From positions 1-12,229 of the forward strand of contig JAWLHA010000097.1 in assembly GCA_041690535.1 (NCBI GenBank): DNA of 12,229 bases, in the 5' to 3' direction. Each line of letters starts with the position of its first letter. Positions within the stretch are counted from its first letter, which is position 1. Made by a program: the position numbers and the translations under genes. The notes beneath the pieces are model-generated. The model searched no databases. It saw only the letters and a list, made by a program, of their open reading frames with translations, and had not been told where the DNA came from. Positions 1-6,268 of this stretch are shown here, piece after piece. This DNA is from JAWLHA01 sp041690535 (GTDB lineage Bacteria > Pseudomonadota > Gammaproteobacteria > Thiohalomonadales > Thiohalomonadaceae).

Positions 1-8
1 TGCCTCAC

Positions 9-82
9 GTAGGAGCCCAGCCCTCTGGGCGATTGCATCGGTAAAGCTCGCGCAGCAATCGCCCAGAGGGCTGGGCTCCTAC
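9..82. repeat. REP-type palindrome, 28-bp perfect inverted repeat
   Basis: Arms 9-36 and 55-82 are exact reverse complements over 28 bp, with an 18-nt loop (37-54). The outer end reads GTAGGAGCCCAGCCCTCTGG. The GTAGGAGC start and the internal GC-rich palindrome are typical of REP elements scattered through pseudomonad, xanthomonad and related genomes, which are mobilised by RAYT transposases; that assignment is by resemblance. It lies about 260 bp beyond the 3' end of the Lrp-family gene. The gene to its left is outside the window, so it may sit between convergent genes and could act as a transcription stop or mRNA stabiliser. No RAYT gene is visible here. Confidence 0.85.
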
Positions 83-135
83 CGGGGAGAGGCGACAGGT
101 CGGTGGAACGGCTGAATAGTTACCGCATATTTACC

Positions 136-188
136 CAAGGACTTACATCGCTCACAGCACGGCCGTACCGTAAGTATGCGTTTACCCT
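136..188 (+). repeat. Dispersed element copy A (diverged)
   Basis: This is one of three copies of a short element, with copies B at 8279-8326 and C at 12160-12207. The 18 nt at 136-153, CAAGGACTTACATCGCTC, are identical to copy B. The hairpin half at 170-188 matches copies B and C, with the loop GTATGCGT shared exactly with C. Between the halves, 16 nt (154-169) replace the TTGG of B and C, so only four base pairs of the hairpin stem (170-173 with 182-185) remain. Unlike B and C it is not followed by a gene in the same direction. About 20 nt downstream, 209-224 forms a perfect 6-bp GC hairpin. Confidence 0.7.
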
Positions 189-341
189 GACCCCCATAGA
201 CAGACGACTGCCGCGGCGGCGGCACCGCTCTTTCGCGAGCTGATTAATTCGTCATGCCCGCGAAGCCTGCCCTCGAATGCCATCGGGGGCGGGAGCGACG
301 ACAGCGGATTTGAACCGCGTTTCCTTAAGAGCGGATCGCGC

Positions 342-809
342 TCAGCGGCCCACCGGCAGCGCCGTCCTGTCCACCACCCGGCGCATTACAAAGCTGGAAT
401 GCACCCCGCTGACCCCCTCGATGCGCGTGATCTTGTTGAGCAGCAGGTCCTGGTAACCCTCCATGTCCCGCACCACCACCTTGAGCTGATAGTCCGCCTC
501 CTGCCCGGTGATGAGCAGGCACTCCATCACCTCGGGCAGGGCTGCCACCCGCGCCTCGAAGTGGGCGAAGCGCTCCGGGGTGTGGCGGTCCATGGAGATG
601 TGGATGAGTGCGGTCAGGGTGAGCCCCAGCTGCCTGGCATCCAGCAGGGCCTTGTAGCCGGTGATCACCCCGGCCTCCTCCAGGGCGCGGACACGCCGCA
701 GGCAGGGCGAGGGGGAGAGCCCGATGCGATCGGCCAACTCCTGATTGCTGATGCGCCCCTCCTCCTGCAGCACCTCCAGAATGCGACGGTCGTAGCGGTC
801 CAGATCCAC
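342..809 (-). CDS. Lrp/AsnC-family transcriptional regulator
   Basis: A 155-aa DNA-binding regulator of the feast/famine family, which usually senses amino acids and acts as dimers to octamers. Residues 4-55 form the winged helix-turn-helix (LDRYDRRILEVLQEEGRISN, then ELADRIGLSPSPCLRRVRAL). Residues about 66-142 form the RAM ligand-binding domain, including the TGQEADYQLKV stretch that matches the TG-x-x-D-Y effector-site signature. The GTG at 809 is chosen because a strong GGGGGAGGG ribosome site sits just upstream and the length is then normal for the family; an in-frame extension to 947 exists but adds an unrelated tail. It is divergent from the leucine biosynthesis gene at 1088, which makes branched-chain amino acid control the likely job. 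Whether it senses leucine cannot be read from sequence. Confidence 0.93.
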   Translation of the reverse strand: MDLDRYDRRILEVLQEEGRISNQELADRIGLSPSPCLRRVRALEEAGVITGYKALLDARQLGLTLTALIHISMDRHTPERFAHFEARVAALPEVMECLLITGQEADYQLKVVVRDMEGYQDLLLNKITRIEGVSGVHSSFVMRRVVDRTALPVGR

Positions 810-815
810 CTGAAG

Positions 816-825
816 TCCCTCCCCC
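816..825 (-). promoter_or_regulatory. Ribosome binding site deciding the Lrp-family start
   Basis: On the minus strand the purine run GGGGGAGGGA ends 6 nt before the GTG at 807-809. It favours this start over the upstream in-frame candidates, including the GTG at 825-827. Confidence 0.7.
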
Positions 826-905
826 ACAGCGTTGGGTAGATTGTTGCGCACAAACGCGATGAACAGCAATAGGGTTGCGCATGAGGCTTGATTGATGGGG
901 TATTT

Positions 906-931
906 GGCAATCCTCTGCGGTGCGGATTGCC
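906..931. promoter_or_regulatory. Candidate operator dyad between the Lrp-family gene and leuA
   Basis: GGCAATCC (906-913) and GGATTGCC (924-931) are perfect 8-bp inverted repeats with a 10-nt spacer, lying between the divergent Lrp-family and leuA genes. Lrp/AsnC regulators bind partially symmetric sites and commonly control their own gene and a divergent neighbour. The dyad starts 97 nt upstream of the regulator start and ends 157 nt upstream of leuA. Binding is inference; the dyad could instead form a hairpin in the leuA leader. I could not place convincing -35/-10 boxes on either strand. Confidence 0.45.
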
Positions 932-968
932 CTAATCTTTTCCTCATCCGTTACCGCGGAAGAAGCAA

Positions 969-994
969 GGGCGGCACTCACAAGGTTGCCGCCC
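969..994 (+). promoter_or_regulatory. Hairpin in the presumed leuA leader
   Basis: GGGCGGCA (969-976) and TGCCGCCC (987-994) are perfect 8-bp complements around a 10-nt loop, about 95 nt before the leuA start. No T-run follows, so it is not a standard intrinsic terminator. A role in attenuation or mRNA folding is possible but unproven. Confidence 0.4.
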
Positions 995-1075
995 GATGGG
1001 CCCGCCTCACGAGGGCGAGCCAGCCGGCCCCCCTACCCGGGGAGTGGGCAGAGGTTGCGTTATCCACAACACCAT

Positions 1076-1081
1076 AGGGAG
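1076..1081 (+). promoter_or_regulatory. Ribosome binding site for leuA
   Basis: AGGGAG lies 6 nt before the GTG at 1088 and fixes the start, ruling out the longer in-frame extension upstream. Confidence 0.75.
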
Positions 1082-1087
1082 CTCATC

Positions 1088-2758
1088 GTGAAGTCCTTTG
1101 ACCATCGCAAGTACCGCCCGGCCCCGGCGGTCCCGCTGTCCCGCCGGCAGTGGCCCAACCGCACCATCGACAAGGCCCCCCGTTGGGCCAGCGTGGACCT
1201 GCGCGACGGCAACCAGGCGTTGCTCGAACCCATGAGTGTCGCGCAGAAGCAGCGGTTGTGGGCGCTGCTGGTCAAACTCGGCTTCAAGGAGATCGAGGTG
1301 GGTTTCCCCTCGGCAAGCCAGCCGGACTACGATTTCGTCCGCTGGCTCATCGAGGAGCGTCAGATCCCCGGGGATGTGACCGTTCAGGTGTTGGTGCAGG
1401 CCCGTGAAGAGCTGATCGTCCGCACCTTCGAGGCGCTCCGCGGGGTGCGCCGCGCCATCGTGCATGTCTACAACTCCACCTCCACGGTGCAGCGCGAGCG
1501 GGTGTTCGGGCTCGACCGCGAAGGGGTCACCGTCATCGCCCGGCGTGGGGCCGAATGGGTGCGGCGCGAGGCGGCCCGATACCCCGAGACCGATTGGGTG
1601 TTCCAGTACTCGCCGGAGAGCTTTACCAACACCGAGATGGACTATGCGGTAGCGGTGTGCGAGGCGGTGCTGGATGTGTGGCAGCCGACCCCCGAGCGGC
1701 CGGCGATCATCAATCTCCCCGCCACGGTGGAGAGCGCGACCCCCAACGTGTTTGCCGATCAGGTGGAGTATTTTGCCACCCACATCAGCCGGCGCGAGGC
1801 CATCGTCCTTTCGGTGCATCCCCACAACGACCGGGGCAGCGCCGTGGCGGCCGCGGAGCTGGCCGTCATGGCGGGCGCGGACCGGGTGGAGGGGACCCTG
1901 CTCGGCAATGGGGAGCGCACTGGCAACATGGATATCGTCACCATGGCCATGAACCTCTACAGCCAGGGGATCGATCCCGAGCTCGACCTCTCCAACCCCG
2001 ACGAGATCATCCGGGTCTACACCGACTGCACGGCGCTGCCGGTGCATCCCCGTCACCCCTGGGTGGGCGAGCTGGTCTACACCGCCTTCTCGGGCAGCCA
2101 CCAGGATGCCATCCGCAAGTGCCTGCAGAAGCAGCGTCCCGATGAGCCCTGGCAGGTGGCCTATCTGCCCATCGATCCGAAGGATCTCGGCCGTGACTAC
2201 CAGGCGGTGATCCGGGTCAACAGCCAGTCGGGCAAGGGCGGGGTCGCCTTCGTGCTGGAGCGGGACTACGGTTTGACCCTGCCCCGCTGGATGCAGGTGG
2301 AGCTGGCCCAGCGGGTGCAGCGGGCGAGCGAGGCACAGGGGGGCGAGATCGACAGTGCCGCCATCCACCGGCTGTTCCTCGAACACTTTGTGGCCGATCA
2401 GGCCCCGGCGCGGCTGCTCGGCTACCACCTCGATCGTGAGGGCGAGCGGGACACCCTCGAGGCGCGCATCGCCGTGGGCGGCGCCGAGCGGGTAATGCGG
2501 GGCGAGGGGGAAGGGGCGATTTCGGCCTTCATCGACGCCTGGGCCCGTCACGAACGGCGCCCCATCCACGTGGTGGACTACAGTGAGCACGCCGTCGGCG
2601 AGGGCACCGACGCCGAGGCGGCCGCCTACGTGCTGCTGAATATCGACGGCCAGCGGGTGGCTGGGGCGGCGCTCGACCATGACACCCTGAGCGCACCGCT
2701 CAAGGCGGTGCTCTCGGCCCTGAATCGGGCCGGGCAGCGGCAGTCGGAGGCAGCGTGA
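1088..2758 (+). CDS. leuA: 2-isopropylmalate synthase, long (type 2) form
   Basis: A 556-aa enzyme that condenses acetyl-CoA with 2-oxoisovalerate to 2-isopropylmalate, the committed step of leucine synthesis in the cytoplasm. The N-terminal TIM barrel carries RDGNQ (39-43, catalytic Arg and metal Asp), the metal-binding HPHND (244-248) and the family signature GNGERTGN (273-280). FSGSHQDAI (334-342) follows. The C-terminal part (about 425-548) fits the regulatory dimer domain where leucine feedback normally acts. The opening FDHRKYRP and the length fit the LeuA2 type best known from actinobacteria, rather than the roughly 520-aa LeuA1 type. The GTG start has AGGGAG 6 nt upstream; the frame remains open to 920 but that extension looks non-coding. 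It is a single gene with no other leucine gene adjacent. Confidence 0.95.
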   Translation: MKSFDHRKYRPAPAVPLSRRQWPNRTIDKAPRWASVDLRDGNQALLEPMSVAQKQRLWALLVKLGFKEIEVGFPSASQPDYDFVRWLIEERQIPGDVTVQVLVQAREELIVRTFEALRGVRRAIVHVYNSTSTVQRERVFGLDREGVTVIARRGAEWVRREAARYPETDWVFQYSPESFTNTEMDYAVAVCEAVLDVWQPTPERPAIINLPATVESATPNVFADQVEYFATHISRREAIVLSVHPHNDRGSAVAAAELAVMAGADRVEGTLLGNGERTGNMDIVTMAMNLYSQGIDPELDLSNPDEIIRVYTDCTALPVHPRHPWVGELVYTAFSGSHQDAIRKCLQKQRPDEPWQVAYLPIDPKDLGRDYQAVIRVNSQSGKGGVAFVLERDYGLTLPRWMQVELAQRVQRASEAQGGEIDSAAIHRLFLEHFVADQAPARLLGYHLDREGERDTLEARIAVGGAERVMRGEGEGAISAFIDAWARHERRPIHVVDYSEHAVGEGTDAEAAAYVLLNIDGQRVAGAALDHDTLSAPLKAVLSALNRAGQRQSEAA

Positions 2759-2766
2759 GGTGGCTG

Positions 2767-2801
2767 GTCGTTGGTTGTTAGTCGTTAGTCGTTGGTCGCT
2801 C
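2767..2801. repeat. Heptanucleotide tandem repeat (GTCGTTR)
   Basis: Five consecutive 7-nt units begin just after leuA: GTCGTTG, GTTGTTA, GTCGTTA, GTCGTTG and GTCGCTC. The middle units fit GTCGTTR and the outer ones are degenerating. It resembles short tandemly repeated repetitive (STRR-type) heptamers that occur between genes in several bacteria. No function can be assigned. Confidence 0.65.
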
Positions 2802-2837
2802 GGCCGCTGGGCGCCACGCGATACCAGGAAATCGGGT

Positions 2838-2867
2838 CGGGTGGATGCGCTTACACTTGTCCACCCG
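2838..2867. repeat. GGGTGGA/TCCACCC hairpin downstream of leuA
   Basis: CGGGTGGA (2838-2845) and TCCACCCG (2860-2867) are perfect 8-bp complements enclosing 14 nt that include GCGCTT. It resembles the widespread GGGTGGAT-AGCGC-ATCCACC palindromes, and two further members appear at 6367-6441 and 8764-8850. It may also help end leuA transcription, though no T-run follows. Confidence 0.5.
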
Positions 2868-2913
2868 CTGGGCCGTTGCGGTCGGCCACTCACGGGGGCA
2901 ATGTGGCGATCGG

Positions 2914-2931
2914 CGACCCGCTGGCGGGTCG
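2914..2931 (+). terminator. GC-rich hairpin after leuA, possible terminator
   Basis: CGACCCG (2914-2920) pairs perfectly with CGGGTCG (2925-2931) around the tetraloop CTGG. It is a compact, stable stem but lacks a following T-run, so intrinsic termination is uncertain. Confidence 0.3.
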
Positions 2932-3196
2932 GTACTCTGGGTCAGTGCTATCTCGGCTGGGGGTCCGAACAGAGAGTGAGCGGATCGGTCGAGCGCTGCG
3001 AAACCCCGTCGCGCTTGCGGGATGTATCTGGCCGCTGTTGAGGGGGCTCGGCTGAGCCTGCGCGGGCACGTGGCGTCTGTTCGCCATTCAGGGGGCGGGG
3101 TTGCGGGCGAGTCCATGAGGCCTGCCTCTTCCTGCCCCCCGATGAGGGACCTTTTCCCCCAACCCCGCGGTCTCACCTCTGTTGAGACTTGCGACC

Positions 3197-4327
3197 ATGA
3201 ACGCCTCACGCCTTCTCATTTTCACCCTCGTACTGCTGCCGGGCCTGCTCGGCACGGGGGCGTGGGTTGTCTGGCGGGAAGCGGCGTCGATGGCGCGGGG
3301 CCCCTGTGCCCCGAGTGATGCCCCATGGCTGGGGTTGGCCTCGCCGCCGCTGCCGGCGGGGCGCGCGGACCTGCCCCCTCTTCGGGCCGTGACCTACAAC
3401 CTGCGCTCGGGGCTTGGACCTGCGTGGCGGCCCTTCGATGCCCGGTCGAGGGTGGAGGCGCGGTTGCGTAACATCGCCCGCAGCATCGCCGAGGCCGCGC
3501 CCGCCGCCTCGCCGGTGGATGTGGTGGGACTTAACGAGGTGGACTTCCACTCCCGCCGCAGCGGCTGGCTGGACCAGGCAGCGTTCATCGCCGATCAGCT
3601 GGCACTGCTTACGGGCAACCCGTATGAAGTGTTGCGGGGCGAGACCTGGAGCCGCCACATCCCTGGGCTGGAAGTGCGCTTCGGCAATGCCTTGCTGGTC
3701 CGCCATCCCATCGTCCTTGCGGGAGCCGACCTGCTGGAGATGCCGGAGGGCACCGGGGGCCCGGGCCCGCTCGGGCGCGTTCTCGCCGAGCCCCGCGGCG
3801 TGGTGCACGCGCGGATTCTGTTTCACGGCCAGCCCCTGGAGGTGTTGGTCACCCACCTGGAGCCCTTTGCCGCGCCAATGCGCCTGGCCCAGGCCGCGGA
3901 GGTGGTGCGCCGGATCCGGTCTGGGGTCTCCACGGTCGTGCTGGGTGACTTCAACACGGTGCCGTTCTTCACCGCCGATCCATGCCACGATCTGCTCACC
4001 GCGGGCCCACTGCAGGACCCCCGGGCCGAGCTGGCTGCGGGGGCTCGCTTCGCCGACCTCGCCAGTTGGGCCACCTACCCCTCCCGCCTGGCCCGCTGGC
4101 CGTTGGACGCCATTTTGGCCACGGCCGATCTCGCGCCGCTTCGGGCGGTTCCGATCGGTGGCGAAGACTCCGACCATCTTGGGTTCACGGTGGACTACCG
4201 TTGGCTGGGGGAGGAGGACGCAAGGGGGCGTACGGAGTGGCATCACGCCCTGCACCAGCGGCAACTGGCCCGCTTTCCCGCCTGTGGCGCCTCGGCGCAG
4301 CGGGGTGTCACGGCGAAGCTCTTCTGA
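3197..4327 (+). CDS. Endonuclease/exonuclease/phosphatase-fold protein, exported or membrane-anchored
   Basis: A 376-aa protein of the EEP superfamily (DNase I-like phosphodiesterases and phosphatases). Residues 5-26 are a hydrophobic signal or anchor segment after a short basic start, so the domain should lie outside the cytoplasm. EEP motifs follow in order: TYNLR (66-70), GLNEVD with metal-binding Glu114, VTHLE (218-222), LGDFNTVP (249-256), PLDAI (302-306) and the terminal SDHLG (325-329) carrying the catalytic His. All key residues are present, so it is probably active, but the substrate (nucleic acid, lipid or sugar phosphate) cannot be told. The ATG at 3197 is preferred to a TTG at 3182; neither has a strong ribosome site. 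It stands alone and converges on the gene at 4462. Confidence 0.85.
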   Translation: MNASRLLIFTLVLLPGLLGTGAWVVWREAASMARGPCAPSDAPWLGLASPPLPAGRADLPPLRAVTYNLRSGLGPAWRPFDARSRVEARLRNIARSIAEAAPAASPVDVVGLNEVDFHSRRSGWLDQAAFIADQLALLTGNPYEVLRGETWSRHIPGLEVRFGNALLVRHPIVLAGADLLEMPEGTGGPGPLGRVLAEPRGVVHARILFHGQPLEVLVTHLEPFAAPMRLAQAAEVVRRIRSGVSTVVLGDFNTVPFFTADPCHDLLTAGPLQDPRAELAAGARFADLASWATYPSRLARWPLDAILATADLAPLRAVPIGGEDSDHLGFTVDYRWLGEEDARGRTEWHHALHQRQLARFPACGASAQRGVTAKLF

Positions 4328-4413
4328 GGCGCGGGCGCCCCCATCGGCTCCATTTGCCCGCGTCCGGGGCCGCCTTGGAAAACGTCCCCGCGTCTGGGCG
4401 GACCGAAGCGGAG

Positions 4414-4448
4414 GGGCTCATTGAAAGCCCGGCGCCTCGGCGGAGGCG
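4414..4448. terminator. Paired hairpins between convergent genes, possible bidirectional terminator
   Basis: Two hairpins lie side by side in the 134-nt convergent gap: GGGCT (4414-4418) with AGCCC (4426-4430), and CGCCTC (4433-4438) with GAGGCG (4443-4448) around the loop GGCG. The second begins 13 nt beyond the stop codon of the minus-strand gene. Clear T-runs are missing, so the call is tentative. Confidence 0.35.
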
Positions 4449-4461
4449 ACCTGAATCCTGC

Positions 4462-4866
4462 TCAATCGGAGTCCGGGGATCCGCCTCTCCTCAGCAGGGC
4501 CGCCTCCATCCGTGTCTCACTGACGGGGTGAACCAGCACCGCGTGCAGGGGATGAATGGCGTTCAGCTTCTCGGCGAGTGGACCCTCGTCTTTCTTCACC
4601 ACCACGATGACCTTCGCCTCGGGAGCATATTTGGTCAGGGAATGTAGAAACACATCCAGATTGCTGATGTTGGTGGCCTGGTAGTAGGTGCTGAAGGCGT
4701 AGATGAATTCCGCGACCACAAACGCCGGCTGCTGTCGCTTGAGTTCGGTGATCGCCTTGCGTTGCGAGCCGAGGCGCACCTCCTCCAGCCCCAGGCGCCG
4801 GTAAAGCGCGGAGAGGTTCGGGTGGGTGGGGGAGTCAACGATGGAGAAGAGGATTTTGGGGTTCAT
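4462..4866 (-). CDS. Small protein of unknown function, receiver-like fold
   Basis: A 134-aa soluble protein that I do not recognise by name. Its hydrophobic strands (PKILFSIVD at 3-11, AFVVAEF at 48-54, AKVIVVVKK at 84-92, HAVLVHPVS at 108-116) alternate with helices in the order of a response-regulator receiver domain. The strand-3 end, where receivers carry the phospho-accepting Asp, reads VVAEF with Glu53, and the usual acidic pair after strand 1 is replaced by DSPTH. If it is a receiver homologue it is probably not phosphorylated. No DNA-binding or catalytic domain is attached. The ATG at 4866 is chosen over a TTG at 4884, with AGGG 9 nt upstream. By eye its base composition is less GC-rich than its neighbours. 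It lies between two EEP-fold genes but shares no operon with either. Confidence 0.75.
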   Translation of the reverse strand: MNPKILFSIVDSPTHPNLSALYRRLGLEEVRLGSQRKAITELKRQQPAFVVAEFIYAFSTYYQATNISNLDVFLHSLTKYAPEAKVIVVVKKDEGPLAEKLNAIHPLHAVLVHPVSETRMEAALLRRGGSPDSD

Positions 4867-4909
4867 CTCGGTAGCCCTGCCCAAAAGTAGGCCAGTCTAA
4901 CCCGAACGT

Positions 4910-5047
4910 TTCATGAATCCGCGTGCTGATCGCGCAGGATACTGGTCGCACCAAGTCTGATGGAGCACCGTATCGGGAAATTCGGTCGATGGATGAAACT
5001 CCTCTGGTGCGGTCAAGCGACAAGCGAAGGTGCGCGGATTCCATGAA
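4910..5047. repeat. Long imperfect palindrome (about 138 bp)
   Basis: The outer arm 4910-4923 (TTCATGAATCCGCG) is the reverse complement of 5033-5047 with a single extra base. Inside, CGCACCA (4947-4953) pairs with TGGTGCG (5005-5011), GGAG (4962-4965) with CTCC (4999-5002), and ACCG (4967-4970) with CGGT (4983-4986), all properly nested. The whole gap can therefore fold into one interrupted cruciform or RNA hairpin. It could be a miniature non-autonomous mobile element or a structured RNA. No transposase or clear target-site duplication is visible. Confidence 0.5.
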
Positions 5048-5182
5048 GCGTCGGGGCAAAATAGCGGGTCCGGACCCCGCCACACTCTGCTAACGGTGGA
5101 GAGGCCGACTTAACCTCATGGCCGTGTGGTGAGCGATGTAAATTGCGGAACGCAGGTGCGGCGGTCTTCGCCAGCCCTGATT

Positions 5183-5197
5183 GGCGCTGCGAGCGCC
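5183..5197 (-). terminator. Small GC hairpin downstream of the second EEP gene
   Basis: GGCGCT (5183-5188) and AGCGCC (5192-5197) pair around a 3-nt loop, 12 nt beyond the stop codon of the minus-strand gene ending at 5210. There is no T-run, so termination is possible but not demonstrated. Confidence 0.3.
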
Positions 5198-5209
5198 GCC
5201 CTCTGGGGA

Positions 5210-6268
5210 TCACCGCTCCCTCCGCCTCGCCCGCTCAACCATCTCCCGCCCCATGGCCAGGTCGTCCCGCTCCGCCTCGGGCGTGGTTTGGGTCTGGGTG
5301 GCGCTCCGCTCATAGCTCAACTCCACGAGGATGGGGAAGTGGTCGGAGCCGAAACGGGGCAGGCGCTCCAACCGCACCAGGCGAAAGTGGGCGGAGTGGA
5401 ACACGTGATCCAGGGGAAAGCGCAGGAGGGGGATCTTCGCATTGAAGGTGTTGAACATGCCCCGCCCACGCCGCGGGTCGAGCAGCCCGCTCAGGCGCTG
5501 GAACAGGTCGGTGGTGTAGGACCAGGCCACGTCGTTCAGGTCCCCCGCCACGATGACCGGATCGCCGCTGTCGCGGACCTGGCGTCCGACGATCACCAGT
5601 TCGGCGTCCCGATTGGTGGAGTCCTGCCGCTTGGAGGGGCGGGGCGGACGGGGGTGAAGACAATAGAGCTGCACGTTGGGACAGTCCGGCACGTCCACGG
5701 CCGCGTAGATCGAGGGCACATCATCCTCCACCAGAAATCGAACCTCTGGCCGCAACAGGGGATGGCGGGAGAAGAGCAGCATGCCATAGGTGTTCGGCAG
5801 GGGGTGCCGGACCATGTGGGGATACTCCCCCTCGAGTTCCCGCAGGTTGGCGTCCCACCACCCGTCCGTTTCCACCGTCAGCAGTAGGTCCGGCCGCTCA
5901 CGCCGGACCATGGCCAACAGTGCGGCGGCATTGCGGTTGGGCATGTAGACGTTGGCGACCATCAGACGCACGTTGCTGTAGCGGTGCTCCGCCTTCGTGG
6001 CGTGCTCCACCTGCAGCGGTGCCAGGGGGGTGTAGGGGTGGATGCGCCAGATCTGATAGACGGTCACAGCCGCCAGTGCACCCTGCAGGGCCGCCCCAAG
6101 GGGCGTGATCTCCACGAAACGGTAGCCGAGCAGCACCAGCAGTGCCGCCCCGACCAACTGAAGCCGAGGGAAGTCAAAAATGCGGATCCACCACGCCCCC
6201 TGGCGAGCCCGCGGGAGGATCGCCGCGGCCACAAGCAGCAGGGCGCACAGGTGCAGAGTCGTTTTCAT
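5210..6268 (-). CDS. EEP-fold protein with N-terminal membrane segments
   Basis: A 352-aa protein with hydrophobic segments at about 5-20, 37-50 and 57-74, followed by an EEP catalytic domain from residue 98 to about 318. Motifs seen: ANVYMPN (105-111), TVETD with metal-binding Glu133, LHPRPP (204-209), VAGDLND (240-246), FPLDHVF (284-290) and GSDHFPI (307-313) with the catalytic His. The layout of membrane anchor, EEP domain and the motif AGDLND recalls YafD-like and other membrane-linked EEP proteins that probably act on the periplasmic side. The substrate is unknown. The tail after 320 is charged and looks disordered. The ATG at 6268 has only a distant GGGGGG run as a ribosome site. It is unrelated in architecture to the EEP gene at 3197, so the two are not a recent tandem duplication. 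Confidence 0.85.
   Translation of the reverse strand: MKTTLHLCALLLVAAAILPRARQGAWWIRIFDFPRLQLVGAALLVLLGYRFVEITPLGAALQGALAAVTVYQIWRIHPYTPLAPLQVEHATKAEHRYSNVRLMVANVYMPNRNAAALLAMVRRERPDLLLTVETDGWWDANLRELEGEYPHMVRHPLPNTYGMLLFSRHPLLRPEVRFLVEDDVPSIYAAVDVPDCPNVQLYCLHPRPPRPSKRQDSTNRDAELVIVGRQVRDSGDPVIVAGDLNDVAWSYTTDLFQRLSGLLDPRRGRGMFNTFNAKIPLLRFPLDHVFHSAHFRLVRLERLPRFGSDHFPILVELSYERSATQTQTTPEAERDDLAMGREMVERARRRER

Larger units (their letters stand above)
1..341. other. Gene-free left flank
   Basis: No convincing coding region is visible in this stretch. It holds the 28-bp palindrome (9-82), dispersed element copy A (136-188), a small GC hairpin (209-224) and otherwise unremarkable sequence up to the stop codon of the Lrp-family gene. 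Confidence 0.6.
2759..3196. other. Gene-free gap after leuA
   Basis: Open frames here are short, overlap each other on both strands and show no recognisable protein pattern, so I call no gene. The stretch contains the heptamer array, two strong GC hairpins and, around 2993-3025, sequence (GAGCGCTGCGAAACCCC and GCGCTTGCGGGATG) that looks like a decayed copy of a common AGCGC-GCGAAACCC intergenic palindrome. The promoter of the downstream gene must lie here but I could not locate it. Confidence 0.5.
4867..5209. other. Gene-free gap with long palindrome
   Basis: No frame in this 343-nt stretch looks like a gene. It contains the imperfect palindrome at 4910-5047 and a small hairpin near the end of the EEP gene at 5210. 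It should also hold the promoter of the minus-strand gene starting at 4866, which I could not place with confidence. Confidence 0.5.

Noticed and set aside
9..82. CRISPR repeat or integron attC site
   Set aside because: It is a single palindrome with no repeat-spacer periodicity, and no integrase-site motifs were seen.
252..295. Possible degenerate palindrome around GCCCGCGAAG
   Set aside because: Only five base pairs match across a long loop, which is expected by chance at this GC content.
892..1077. Possible leucine leader peptide upstream of leuA
   Set aside because: The frame has scattered Leu codons but no run of Leu codons, no strong ribosome site and no terminator after it.
1007..2893. 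Very long open frame on the minus strand opposite leuA
   Set aside because: It is a composition shadow of leuA in GC-rich DNA. The plus frame has all LeuA motifs, while this frame gives a low-complexity His/Gly/Pro-rich product.
2760..3209. Small open frames between leuA and the EEP gene
   Set aside because: They overlap on both strands, include repeat and hairpin sequence and have no recognisable protein pattern.
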